64,000 nt of DNA from Micromonospora lupini str. Lupac 08. GTDB lineage: Bacteria > Actinomycetota > Actinomycetes > Mycobacteriales > Micromonosporaceae. The stretch is from positions 1 to 64,000 of the forward strand of contig NZ_HF570108.1 in assembly GCF_000297395.2 (NCBI RefSeq), in the 5' to 3' direction. This document shows, one piece after another, positions 8,244 through 16,935 of the stretch. The notes under the pieces were generated by a model. It did no database searches, was not told the origin of the DNA, and saw only the letters and a list, made by a program, of their open reading frames with translations. The number at the start of each line of letters is the position of its first letter. Position 1 is the first letter of the stretch. Made by a program: the position numbers and the translations under genes.

Positions 8244-8663
8244 ATGCCTACCGCACGCGAGATCATGACGAACGACGTGACCTGTGTCCGCGAGCAGGAC
8301 GACCTCAAGTCGGCCGCCAAGCGGATGGCCGAACTGGGGGTCGGGTCACTGCCGATCTGCGGCGACGACAACCGCCTCAAGGGCATGCTTACCGATCGCG
8401 ACATCGTGGTGAAGGTGCTCGCCGAGGGTCGTGACCCGGCGAACGTCACCGCAGGCGAGCTGGCTCAGGGTGAGGCGGTGACAATCGGCGCGGACGACGA
8501 CGCGGGCGAGATCCTGCGGACCATGGGCAAGCACAAGGTTCGCCGACTGCCGGTGATCGACGGTCACGAGCTGGTCGGCATCGTGGCCGTGGCCGACGTG
8601 GCACGGTCCCTGCCGGAGCGCCCGGTCGGTGACCTCATCGAGGCGATCTCCGAGCACAGCTGA
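8244..8663 (+). CDS. stand-alone two-CBS-domain protein
   Basis: 139 residues made almost entirely of a Bateman module. CBS1 spans about residues 8-62 (MTNDVTCVREQDDL to LTDRDIVVK) and CBS2 about 72-128 (GEAVTIGADDDAGEIL to LVGIVAVADVA). CBS pairs bind adenosine nucleotides and usually sense energy or stress; here no catalytic partner domain is fused, as in the dormancy-associated CBS proteins of actinobacteria. The ligand and partner are not predictable. Another protein of the same architecture lies at 19743-20168. A strong hairpin follows the stop. Confidence 0.9.
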   Translation: MPTAREIMTNDVTCVREQDDLKSAAKRMAELGVGSLPICGDDNRLKGMLTDRDIVVKVLAEGRDPANVTAGELAQGEAVTIGADDDAGEILRTMGKHKVRRLPVIDGHELVGIVAVADVARSLPERPVGDLIEAISEHS

Positions 8664-8681
8664 CCGTCGCGCCCTCTCGTC

Positions 8682-8716
8682 GATCGCCGCCCCCGGCTCT
8701 CCGGTGGGCGGCGATC
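8682..8716 (+). terminator. terminator-like hairpin after the CBS gene
   Basis: Perfect 11-bp arms GATCGCCGCCC and GGGCGGCGATC with a 13-base loop, 18 bases after the stop. It lies between convergent genes. Confidence 0.65.
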
Positions 8717-8811
8717 ACTGCGTCGCCCCGGCTTCGCTCGATCGACGAGATCTGCCGGCGGGTCGGCTGGCGGGTCGGCGACCTGCCCAGGGCGAGGTCG
8801 CTCATCGGCCC

Positions 8812-8848
8812 TATGACTCTCAGGTATGAATATGACTCTGAGGTATAT
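8812..8848. repeat. two tandem 19-bp operator-like repeats
   Basis: TATGACTCTCAGGTAT (8812-8827) and TATGACTCTGAGGTAT (8831-8846) are spaced exactly 19 bases apart and differ at one base. The unit is a partial palindrome and is AT-richer than its surroundings. It looks like a regulator binding site or promoter, but it lies between two gene 3' ends. Confidence 0.6.
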
Positions 8849-8879
8849 GCGTCACCGCCCCAGCCCCTCGGCCGACCGT

Positions 8880-9704
8880 TCAGGCGGGCGGCGTGCGGGC
8901 GGGCGGCGTGAGGGGCGCGGTCTCGCCACGGGCGATGGTGCGTACCTGCCGGACCCAGCCGCGACGGCGAGCCTCGTCGACGAAGTGCGCCAGCGGGGAG
9001 CGGAAGACCGGGTAGTCGTCGTAGTGGATCGGCACCGTCAGCTTCGGGCGGATCAACTCCACCAGGTCGGCGCCCTGCCGGGCGTCCATCGTGAGCAGGA
9101 TTCCAGCGATCTTCGTGCCGCCGAGGTGGATCAGCATCGCGTCGATGTCCGGGTAGCGCTCGGGGATGTCGGAGAGCAGCGGCCGGTTGAGGGTGTCGCC
9201 GGTGACGTACAGCCGGAACTCGCGCCGCCCGGCACGTTCCACGTCGATCATCGTGCCCATCACGTCGGGCAGCAGCCGGTCCAGGGCGCCCGGGCCGTGC
9301 TTGCCGGGCATCGAGGTCAGCCGCACGGTCGTACCGTCGCGGTGCAGCTCCCGTGACGACCAGGTCGGCAGGCCCTCGGCGGCGCGGAAGCCCCAGCGGC
9401 GCAGCTTGCGTTCGGCGGCGGGCGTGGTGACGATGGGCAGCTCCCGGTCCAGCTCCCGGCGAGCCACCCGGTCGAAGTGGTCGCCGTGCAGATGGGACAG
9501 GACCACGGCGTCCAGGTGGGGAAGCTGGGCGATCCCCAGCGCCGGGTCCGTGCGTCGGCGCGACCACAGACCCTTTCCGAGGTACGCCCGCTGACCGCGG
9601 TGCAGGAAGTTCGGATCGGTCAGCAGGGTGAACCCGCCGATCCGCAGCACCGTCGTCGCCGTGCCGATGAACGTCACCTGTGGATGCTCGACAGTCATGT
9701 GCAC
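8880..9704 (-). CDS. metallo-beta-lactamase-fold hydrolase
   Basis: 274 residues. The metal-binding motif HLHGDHFD (His71, His73, Asp75, His76) follows the typical first strands (FIGTATTVLRIGGFTLLTDP). Further ligands are in VTGDTLN and the late His in VPIHYDDY. The pattern, with an N-terminal TxxxLRIGG strand and a GDT motif, is that of the UlaG / N-acyl-phosphatidylethanolamine phospholipase-D-like branch, so a phosphoester or lactone substrate is possible but not shown. No signal peptide, so cytoplasmic. The start could also be the ATG two codons in (MTVEHP). It probably forms its own unit, since the ATPase gene upstream ends 41 bases away. Confidence 0.85.
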   Translation of the reverse strand: MHMTVEHPQVTFIGTATTVLRIGGFTLLTDPNFLHRGQRAYLGKGLWSRRRTDPALGIAQLPHLDAVVLSHLHGDHFDRVARRELDRELPIVTTPAAERKLRRWGFRAAEGLPTWSSRELHRDGTTVRLTSMPGKHGPGALDRLLPDVMGTMIDVERAGRREFRLYVTGDTLNRPLLSDIPERYPDIDAMLIHLGGTKIAGILLTMDARQGADLVELIRPKLTVPIHYDDYPVFRSPLAHFVDEARRRGWVRQVRTIARGETAPLTPPARTPPA

Positions 9705-9745
9705 CTCCCCCCGGCTCCGGTACCCCGGCGGGCCCCGCTCAAGCG

Positions 9746-12700
9746 TCAGCCGTCCGTGGGGGTCTGCTCGGTCGCGGGATGGGGCGTCTCCTCCGTCTCG
9801 GAAGTGGGCTGTGCGAGGTCGGGGCGGGCCGACGGAAGGTGCTCCACAAGTCTGGTGAGCGCGCCGTTGGCGAAGGTGGCGCCGAGCGCCGATCCGGCGC
9901 CGATGGTCCAGCCCACGGGGCCGAGCGGCGTGCAGCCGAAGAACTGGCTCACCCCCGGCGTCTGCACCACCACGACCAGCACCCCGAGCGACGCCGCCGT
10001 GGACGCCAGCACGGCCGGGCTGGTGCCGCCGGCCAGGATGGTCTGGCCGAGCTGGGTGCCGACGAGCGAGACGAGGGCGACAGTTCCGGCCCGCCGCTGA
10101 CGGCCGGTGTACCGGGCCAACGTCCAGCCGACTGTCGCGCCCAGCGTGGTGGACGCCGCGCGGAGCCCGATCTCCCTGGTGAGGGTCTCGCCGAGCGACT
10201 GGTCGGGGCCCTCCCGGAGCAGCCCGTCGGTGCGGTCCGAGGCGGGTGGGCGGACGGCGATCGCCAGCGCCGGCGCCAGGTCGGTGAGCAGGTTGACCAG
10301 CAGCAGTTGCCGGCCGGTGAGGGCGGAACGGCCGGTCACCGCGGCGGTGAGCACGCTGAACGCGATCTCACCGAGGTTGCCGCCGACGAGGATGCTCAGC
10401 GCGTGGCGGACCGACGACCACATCGCGCGACCCTCGACCAGTGTGGCGATGATGGTCTCCAACCTGTCGTCGGTGACCACCAGGTCGGCTGCGGCGCGGG
10501 CCGCCGGTGTGCCGCGTTGGCCGAGGGCGATGCCGACGTCTGCCAGCCGGATCGCCGGGGCGTCGTTGGCGCCGTCGCCGGTCATCGCCACGGTCCGCCC
10601 GCACTTCTGCAACGCCTGGATGATCCGCACCTTGTGCGCCGGGGTGCAGCGGGCCACCACGTCGGTGTGGGCCAGCCGCTCGGCGAGCGCGTCGTCGTCG
10701 AGTTGGTCGAGTTCGGTGGCGGTGACCACCCGCTGCTCGTCGTGCTCGCTGATGGTGGCGGCGATAGCTTCGGCGGTGGCCGGGTGGTCACCGGTGATCA
10801 TGATGGTGTGGACGCCGGCCTGCCGGATCCGGCGTACCGCCGGGGCGGCGCTCTCCCGGACCCCGTCCGCGAGGGCCAGGAACCCCACGAAGGTCAACCC
10901 TCGGACGTCCGAGTCGGTGACCTGCGCGGCGTCCACCTGGCACTCCGCGACGGCCAGGATCCGGTGCCCCGCCCCGGCCCGGTCGGCCAGCAGGCGGTGC
11001 AGCTCGGCGCGGCCGGCGTCGTCCAGCGGTTCCTGCCGGCCGTCGGTACGCCGCGTCGCGCAGCGCGGCAACACCGTCTCCGGAGCGCCCTTGACGCTCA
11101 GCAGCAGGCGGCCCTCGGTCTCGCCGATGCTCGCGTGGTAGCCGCGGGACGGCTCGAACGGCAGCCCGCCGGCGGCACGCCAACCGGCGGCGCCGGTCTG
11201 CTCCACCACGCCGGCCGTGGCGGCGCCCCGCCGTACCGCCCGGTCGGTCTGCAACGCCAGATCCTCCGGCTTGGCCGCGGCGGGGGTGGCCCGCAGCGCC
11301 GTGGCGAGGGTCAACCGGAGCCGGTCGTCGAGCCGATCCACCGGGGCGTACCTGTCGCCCACGCCGTCGCCGACCCCGGCGAGCAGCAACTGACCCTCGG
11401 TGAGGGTGCCGGTCTTGTCGAAGCAGAGGACGTCCACCCGGCCCAACGCCTCGATCGTGCGCGGGTTGCGGACCAACGCGCCGTGCTCGGCCAGCCGCCG
11501 GGCGGCGGCCAGCTGCGCGGCGCTGACGAGGAACGGCAGCCCTTCGGGCACCGACGCCACGGCGAGGTTCGCGGCGGTCGCCGCCGTCTCGGCAAGCGGT
11601 ACGCCCCGCAGCAGTCCCGCGCCGGCCACGGCTATCGCCGAACCCGCGGCCAACGGAATGGCGGTGCTCGTCAACGAGCCGAGCCGAGCCTCCACCCCGC
11701 TGGTCGGGGGTGCCTGCCTGACCAGTGCCAGGCTGCGCCCGGACTCGGTGTCGACGCCGATCGCCACCACCACTGCGGTTCCGTGGCCGGCGGCGACGGT
11801 GGTGCCCTCGTACAGCATGGAGTGGCGGTCGGCGATGGCCGCGGCGACGACCGCGCGGTTGCTCTTGGCGACCGGCAGCGACTCGCCGGTAAGCGACGAC
11901 TCGTCCGCCTCCAGACCGACCGCTTCGAGCACCCGGCAGTCGGCCGGCACCGAGTCTCCCGGTTCGAGGCTGATGACGTCTCCGAGGACGAGGTCCTCGG
12001 CCGCGACGACCCGTTCGGCGCCGTCCCGGCGGACCCGCGCGGTCACCGCCGAACGGGACAGCAACTCCGCCAGCGACCGTTCGGTGTTGCGTTCGTGCAC
12101 CGCCCCGATCAGGGCCGACCCGCCGACGACGCTGCCCACCAACGCGGCGTCGACAAGTGAGCCGAACGACGCGGAGAGCACCGCCCCGGCGGCCAGTACG
12201 GGAGTGAGCGGGTTGGACAGCTCGTCCAGGAACGCCCGCAGCAGGCCGCCGCCGGCGGGTGTGTCGCCGCCGCCCGGCCCTTGGCCGTCGTGTCGGCGGT
12301 GCGCCTCCGCGCTGGCCAGCCCGTCCGGCGTGGTGCCCAGGCGGTCGAGCACGGTCCGGACCGGCATCAGGTGCCAGGCGGTCGCCACCGGCGCCGGCGT
12401 GTCCGACTGGTCGGGCAACCTGCGGGCCTGCCAGACCCCGTTGGCGAAGGCCAGTCCGGCCGCGCCGTTGACCGCGACGAGCGACCGGTGTGGAAGCTGG
12501 GTCGGTGGGGCCGTGAACGCGCCGAGCGCCCCGAGCCCGGTGCCCGCCATGGCGAGCCGGATGTTCTGCTGCGTCATCCGCCGGGCCGCCCCGGTCGCCT
12601 CGATGACCAGGGACACCACCCGCAGGTCGGTGCCGACGAGCAGGTGCGCTCCCCACGGTGGCAGCTCGTCCGGAGCGGACATCCCCAGCCCGCAGTCGGA

Positions 12701-14239
12701 CGCGCCGAGTGCCGCCCGGTCCCCGGAGACCAGCATCACCACCGCCCCGTCGCGCTGCAACGCGCGTACGGAGTCGGCCAGCTGGTCCCCGCCGGGCAGC
12801 ATCGCGTCGGCGAAGCCGTACCGCTGCTCGTCGCCGCCGGCCACGATCAGCTTCAGGCCGGCGTGGCGGGCGGCGGCCGGCAGGCCGTCGACGCCCGGCG
12901 CAGGCTCGGGTTCGACCCGCAGCAGCGCCGCGAGCCGACCGGCGTGGGTGAGCCCGAGCAACTGGCCGCCGGCCGCGCGCAGCCGGTCGCCGTCCGGCAC
13001 GTCGCCGGGACCGCCCGTCGGGAGTTGGTCCAGGGGTGCCAGCCGCCAGCCGTCCAGCTCCCGTGAACCGGTCGGGTCGTTCGGGTCGAACAGCGCGAAC
13101 GCCCGCTCGGCCACCTCGTCGACGTCCGCCTCGGACGCCGGGGCCAGGTCGGCGAGGACGCCCCGCTCCGAGCCGAGCACCGCGGCGTCCAGCACCAGCG
13201 TGTCGATTCGGTCCAGCTCCCGCAGCACGCCACGGTCCATCGCGATCACCCCGCGCCGGGCGAGGACGCGGCCGAGCTGTGCCGCGTACCCCTCCCGCCC
13301 GCTGCCCGGGGCCTTGGGCAGCGCGGACAGGCCCAGCGCGGCGGCTCGCTTGCGTCCGGCGAACGGTGTCGCCGCCACCGCGGCCGCCGTGCCGGCGGTC
13401 AACATCCGGTTGATGTAGCGCTCGACCGGGCCGTCCGGCTTGGGGCGGGGACGCTCGACCGCCGGCCACCGTGCGGTGGCGCGCTCCGGGTCGCCGGTCA
13501 GCCGTGGTTCGGCCTTCTCCCACGCGGCCAGTTGGGCCCGTGCCTCGCTCCACTGCACCATGCGTTGGGCGCCGTCGAGGACGATCCCCGTCCAACGGCC
13601 GGTCAGACCCTGCACCACCGCCTCGGCAAGCGGAAAGATGACGTCGGCGCGGGGGTCGGAGCGCAGCCGCCGGCCCACGAACGCGTGCAGCTTCGGTTGC
13701 AGGTCCGCGGCGGCCAGCAGGCCGGCGACCTCGCCGGGCAGCGGTGCGAACGGCAGGAGCCGGGTGGCCGCCGAGATGGTCAGGCCCAGCGCGTCCGAGG
13801 CGAGCGCGCCCAGGGTGCGGGGAGTGCGCGGCCCCTCCTCCGGCGGGTGCGGTGGCGGGATCTCCGGGTCCGGCTCGTGGTCACAGGTCCGCTCGATCCG
13901 TTCGATCGCGGCGACGATGTCCCGCAGCCTCGGCTCGGGGGCCTGCACGGCCACGATCACCCGGCCGGACGGCGCGTTCACGCGGGCCCAGGCCACCCCG
14001 GGCAGCCGCTCCAGCGCGGCCTCCACCTGTCGGGCCAACCGGTCGCCACCGTCCTGGCAGACGCCGTGCACCTCGATGTGGTGCCGGCCGGGGCGCGACC
14101 AGACCCGACGCCGGGTCAGCCCCGCCGTCCGGGCCAGCCGGGTCGCCGCCGACCCGACGGTCCGGGATGCCTCCCCGACCAGGCGCGGCACGCCGATTGA
14201 CGGCAGGAGGCGGCCGGCGGCGCGACCCGCCGCCGTCAT
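9746..14239 (-). CDS. giant P-type cation-transporting ATPase, CtpI-like
   Basis: 1497 residues from the ATG at 14239, far longer than ordinary P-type ATPases and close to mycobacterial CtpI. The N-terminus holds an HMA-like ferredoxin fold (HHIEVHGVCQDGGDRLARQVE), then a long partly membrane-embedded region resembling a degenerate ATPase half. The C-terminal half is complete: TGES actuator loop (SLTGESLPVAKS), PEGLP in M4, phosphorylated Asp in DKTGTLTEG (near residue 940), and GDGANDAP in the hinge. PEGLP instead of CPC argues for a P2-type (Ca/Mg-like) rather than heavy-metal ion. The start is taken at 14239 because a short ORF with a strong ribosome-binding site overlaps it; a longer frame to 14437 lacks support. 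Confidence 0.9.
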   Translation of the reverse strand: MTAAGRAAGRLLPSIGVPRLVGEASRTVGSAATRLARTAGLTRRRVWSRPGRHHIEVHGVCQDGGDRLARQVEAALERLPGVAWARVNAPSGRVIVAVQAPEPRLRDIVAAIERIERTCDHEPDPEIPPPHPPEEGPRTPRTLGALASDALGLTISAATRLLPFAPLPGEVAGLLAAADLQPKLHAFVGRRLRSDPRADVIFPLAEAVVQGLTGRWTGIVLDGAQRMVQWSEARAQLAAWEKAEPRLTGDPERATARWPAVERPRPKPDGPVERYINRMLTAGTAAAVAATPFAGRKRAAALGLSALPKAPGSGREGYAAQLGRVLARRGVIAMDRGVLRELDRIDTLVLDAAVLGSERGVLADLAPASEADVDEVAERAFALFDPNDPTGSRELDGWRLAPLDQLPTGGPGDVPDGDRLRAAGGQLLGLTHAGRLAALLRVEPEPAPGVDGLPAAARHAGLKLIVAGGDEQRYGFADAMLPGGDQLADSVRALQRDGAVVMLVSGDRAALGASDCGLGMSAPDELPPWGAHLLVGTDLRVVSLVIEATGAARRMTQQNIRLAMAGTGLGALGAFTAPPTQLPHRSLVAVNGAAGLAFANGVWQARRLPDQSDTPAPVATAWHLMPVRTVLDRLGTTPDGLASAEAHRRHDGQGPGGGDTPAGGGLLRAFLDELSNPLTPVLAAGAVLSASFGSLVDAALVGSVVGGSALIGAVHERNTERSLAELLSRSAVTARVRRDGAERVVAAEDLVLGDVISLEPGDSVPADCRVLEAVGLEADESSLTGESLPVAKSNRAVVAAAIADRHSMLYEGTTVAAGHGTAVVVAIGVDTESGRSLALVRQAPPTSGVEARLGSLTSTAIPLAAGSAIAVAGAGLLRGVPLAETAATAANLAVASVPEGLPFLVSAAQLAAARRLAEHGALVRNPRTIEALGRVDVLCFDKTGTLTEGQLLLAGVGDGVGDRYAPVDRLDDRLRLTLATALRATPAAAKPEDLALQTDRAVRRGAATAGVVEQTGAAGWRAAGGLPFEPSRGYHASIGETEGRLLLSVKGAPETVLPRCATRRTDGRQEPLDDAGRAELHRLLADRAGAGHRILAVAECQVDAAQVTDSDVRGLTFVGFLALADGVRESAAPAVRRIRQAGVHTIMITGDHPATAEAIAATISEHDEQRVVTATELDQLDDDALAERLAHTDVVARCTPAHKVRIIQALQKCGRTVAMTGDGANDAPAIRLADVGIALGQRGTPAARAAADLVVTDDRLETIIATLVEGRAMWSSVRHALSILVGGNLGEIAFSVLTAAVTGRSALTGRQLLLVNLLTDLAPALAIAVRPPASDRTDGLLREGPDQSLGETLTREIGLRAASTTLGATVGWTLARYTGRQRRAGTVALVSLVGTQLGQTILAGGTSPAVLASTAASLGVLVVVVQTPGVSQFFGCTPLGPVGWTIGAGSALGATFANGALTRLVEHLPSARPDLAQPTSETEETPHPATEQTPTDG

Positions 14240-14304
14240 CGAGGCGTACGGCCGGACGGACGCCGACCCGACTCTCCGTTGTCGCTGCTGGTGCCGTCGG
14301 TCAT
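14236..14304 (-). CDS. possible 22-residue leader ORF coupled to the P-type ATPase
   Basis: ATG at 14302-14304 preceded by GGGAGGACGAG, the best ribosome-binding site in this region. It encodes MTDGTSSDNGESGRRPSGR plus three residues, and its TGA overlaps the ATPase ATG as ATGA. The ATPase ATG itself has no good ribosome-binding site. This is the geometry of translational coupling. Alternatively a one-base change would make it the true ATPase N-terminus. Confidence 0.45.
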   Translation of the reverse strand: MTDGTSSDNGESGRRPSGRTPR

Positions 14305-14457
14305 CTCGTCCTCCCACCGCCTCACGTCCGGCGGCATGGCTTCCCGACCTCGCGTCCGTTATGCCCCTTGGAGCACCGGAACTTTGCCGGGCCGGCGCGC
14401 ATGGACGGGGTGGGCGGTGGAAACCGACGACCATCACCGGACACGGGGAGGCCGTAA

Positions 14458-14718
14458 TTGAGCACCTTGACGCGACACCTCAACGGCGCACACGAGAACG
14501 TTCGGATGTATCGCCGGCGGTTCGAGCTGCCGATGCTGGGCGAGGTGGCGGTGCCACCACCGGACAAGATCGCCTACTACGCCGGGCTCGGCGTGCTGGC
14601 AGCGTTGCAGGTGATCGAATGGCCGCTCGCCCTGGTGATCACCGCCGGGCACGTCCTGGCGGACCAGCACCTGTCGGGACTGGTACGCGGCGTCGGGGAG
14701 GCGCTCCAGGAAGCCTGA
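14458..14718 (+). CDS. small hypothetical membrane-associated protein
   Basis: 86 residues from a TTG start with GGGGAGG six bases upstream. The first 45 residues are polar (LNGAHENVRMYRRRFELPML); a single hydrophobic region follows (IAYYAGLGVLAALQVIEWPLALVITAGHVL split by Glu). It is divergent from the giant P-type ATPase, and the two probably share the 14305-14457 control region, so a role with that transporter is possible. I do not recognise a named family. Confidence 0.65.
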   Translation: MSTLTRHLNGAHENVRMYRRRFELPMLGEVAVPPPDKIAYYAGLGVLAALQVIEWPLALVITAGHVLADQHLSGLVRGVGEALQEA

Positions 14719-14776
14719 CGAGAGCCGGGTCACCACCTGTTGACATGAATGCGGGTTGAGGTCGCAGGCTCGGTGC

Positions 14777-16165
14777 ATGTCGATCCGAACCGCCACCCCC
14801 GTTCCGGCTCCCGCGGGGCTGTTCGTACCCCGGCTGCGGGCGATGACTGTGGGCAGCGTCGCGCTTGTGTCACTGCTGGCGTTCGAGGCCTTGGCGGTCG
14901 GCACGGCCATGCCGACCGTCGCCCGCAGCCTGGACGGGTTGGCGCTGTACGGCATCGCGTTCGGTGGCCCGTTCGCCGCCGGTGTGCTGGCCATGGTCGT
15001 TTCCGGCATCTGGTGTGACGCACGGGGGCCCCGAGCACCGATGTGGCACGGCGTCGGCTGGTTCGTGGTCGGACTGCTGATCGCCGGGACCGCGCCGGTG
15101 ATGACCGCGCTGGTGGTCGGACGCGTCGTGCAGGGGTTCGGCTCCGGGTTGCTCTCGGTGGCGCTCTACGTGATCGTCGGGCAGGCGTACCCCGAGGAGC
15201 TGCACCGGCGGATCTTCGCCGCGTTCGCGGCGGCGTGGGTCGTACCGTCGCTGGTCGGGCCGGCGCTGGCCGGCCTGGTCGTCGAGTACCTGGGCTGGCG
15301 GTGGGTCTTTCTCGTGGTGCCGGCGGTGGCCGTCCCGGCGGTGTTGCTGATCCATCCGGGCCTGCGGTCGCTGGACCGGACCGTGCCGACCCGACCACCG
15401 GCCGGCGCGCTGGCCCGCATCGGCTGGGCCTGTGGGGCGGGCGTGAGCGCCGCACTGCTGCACATCGGGGGACAGCAGCGCGGCGCGGCGGCCCCGGCGG
15501 TGATCGCGCTCGCCCTGGCCGGCCTGCTGGTCTGCGCGCCGCGACTGCTGCCGCCGGGGTTCCTGCGGGCGGCCCGCGGGCTGCCCACAGTCGTCGGTCT
15601 GCGCGGCCTGGCGTCGGCGGCGTTCGTCGGCGCGGAGGTGGTCATCCCGCTGATGCTCTCCCGGGAGCGGGGACTGTCGCCGACCGCCGCCGGCCTCGTT
15701 CTCACGGTGGGGGCGTTGGCCTGGTCGGTGGGCTCCTGGATACAGGGCCGTTTTCCGCAGCCCGCCTCCCGGGCCAGCCTGCCCCGCATCGGGCTGTGCT
15801 TGATCACGGCCGGCACCGCGACGGTGGCGCTTGCCGTCCGACCCGAGCTGCCGGTGGCCGTGGCCGTGCTGAGCTGGGCGGTGGCGGGGCTCGGCATGGG
15901 ACTGCTGTACCCGTCGTTGTCGGTGCTCACCCTGGAGCTGTCCGCGCCCGGCGAGGAAGGGCGCAACAGCTCGTCGCTGCAACTGGGCGACTCGCTCTTC
16001 GCGGCGACCGTGCTGGCGCTCACCGGTGCCGTCCTGGCCGCCGGGAGCGCGCCCGGCCCCGCCAGTTACGTGGTGACCCTTGTGGTGGCGGCCGGTCTGG
16101 CACTTGTCGGCGCCCTGCTGGCCGGCCGGGTCGTGGTGGACGGGACCACACGGCCGGGCGGGTGA
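14777..16165 (+). CDS. MFS transporter (drug efflux type)
   Basis: 462 residues with about 12-14 membrane segments and no soluble domain. The N-terminal half resembles EmrB/QacA-like drug:proton antiporters: RLRAMTVGSVALVSLLAFEAL in segment 1, GTAMPTVARSL with the motif-D1-like region, and VGRVVQGFGSGLLSVALYV as motif B/C. The start at MSIRTATP is preferred; a GTG seven codons upstream also exists. TTGACA at 14740-14745 may be the -35 element, with the ATG close to the likely transcript start. Substrate unknown. The gene is followed 52 bases later by a GAP-family membrane protein in the same direction. Confidence 0.85.
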   Translation: MSIRTATPVPAPAGLFVPRLRAMTVGSVALVSLLAFEALAVGTAMPTVARSLDGLALYGIAFGGPFAAGVLAMVVSGIWCDARGPRAPMWHGVGWFVVGLLIAGTAPVMTALVVGRVVQGFGSGLLSVALYVIVGQAYPEELHRRIFAAFAAAWVVPSLVGPALAGLVVEYLGWRWVFLVVPAVAVPAVLLIHPGLRSLDRTVPTRPPAGALARIGWACGAGVSAALLHIGGQQRGAAAPAVIALALAGLLVCAPRLLPPGFLRAARGLPTVVGLRGLASAAFVGAEVVIPLMLSRERGLSPTAAGLVLTVGALAWSVGSWIQGRFPQPASRASLPRIGLCLITAGTATVALAVRPELPVAVAVLSWAVAGLGMGLLYPSLSVLTLELSAPGEEGRNSSSLQLGDSLFAATVLALTGAVLAAGSAPGPASYVVTLVVAAGLALVGALLAGRVVVDGTTRPGG

Positions 16166-16217
16166 TCCGAGAGGGATTCGACGTGCCCGTACGGGGCGGG
16201 CGCGAGGATGGCAGGCG

Positions 16218-16871
16218 ATGAACTTCCTGACCGTCCTGCCGCTGGCCGTGGTGATGGTCGCCGGGACCCAACTGGTCGTGGCGGTCTTCCTCGCGTCGTC
16301 AGACCGGCCCCGGGCCGCGTCGCTGGGCTTCCTCGCCGGCGCCGGCCTGGTCGTCGCCGGCGGGGTGACCGTGAGCTGGTTGCTGACCCGGTTGCTGGGC
16401 GGGTTGGCGACCGACGCCAGCGCGGCCGCCAGCAGGATCGATCGCGGTCCGGCCATCGACCTGGTGGTGCTCGCGCTGCTGGTGAGCCTGGCCCTGGTGG
16501 TCTGGCTGCGCCGCAACCGGTCCGGGCCGCCACGCTGGCTGGGCAGCGTCGGCCACGCCGACCCGCGCTGGGCCGCGCGGACGGGCGCGCTGCTCTTCGT
16601 GGTGACGCCCACCGACCTCCTCACCATGGCGACGGTGGGCGCGTCAGTGGCCCGACACGATCTCCCCTGGTGGCACCTGGTGCCGTTCGTGCTGCTCACC
16701 GTGCTCCTGCTCGCGGTGCCGCTGCTGGCGTTGGTGCTGCTCGGGCAGAAGGCGGCGCGGGTGCTGGCCCGGATGCGGGAGTGGGCCGAGGGACACTCCT
16801 GGATCGTCAACGAGATCGTGATCGCGTTCTTCGCGCTGCTGACGGTGCTGGACCTGATCCGTTCGGGGTGA
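16218..16871 (+). CDS. GAP-family (Sap-like) membrane protein
   Basis: 217 residues, six predicted membrane segments with the LysE-like arrangement of two triplets separated by a polar loop (residues about 90-135, containing RRNRSGPPRW). The N-terminal PLAVVMVAGTQLVVAVFLASS matches the GAP/Sap (peptidoglycolipid-addressing) family, whose mycobacterial members help export glycolipids. Start at MNFLTVLPL; the reading frame upstream lies within the MFS gene. The substrate here is unknown. It may share a transcript with the preceding MFS gene. Confidence 0.75.
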   Translation: MNFLTVLPLAVVMVAGTQLVVAVFLASSDRPRAASLGFLAGAGLVVAGGVTVSWLLTRLLGGLATDASAAASRIDRGPAIDLVVLALLVSLALVVWLRRNRSGPPRWLGSVGHADPRWAARTGALLFVVTPTDLLTMATVGASVARHDLPWWHLVPFVLLTVLLLAVPLLALVLLGQKAARVLARMREWAEGHSWIVNEIVIAFFALLTVLDLIRSG

Positions 16872-16935
16872 GCCGTCACGTGTGCCGTCGCGCGGCCGTC
16901 ATCAGCACGACGGGTCCGCGGAGGAGGAGGGGACG

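Noticed and set aside
8826..9356. Plus-strand frame starting in the tandem repeat (MNMTLRYMRH)
   Set aside because: Mostly antisense to the metallo-beta-lactamase-fold gene; no domain signal after the first residues.
9680..12160. 826-codon plus-strand frame antisense to the P-type ATPase
   Set aside because: No recognisable domain, Gln/Gly/Arg-rich, fully inside a well-supported gene.
14240..14437. Upstream extension of the P-type ATPase to an ATG at 14437
   Set aside because: The extension is basic, low-complexity and lacks a ribosome-binding site; a short ORF with a strong site occupies part of it in another frame.
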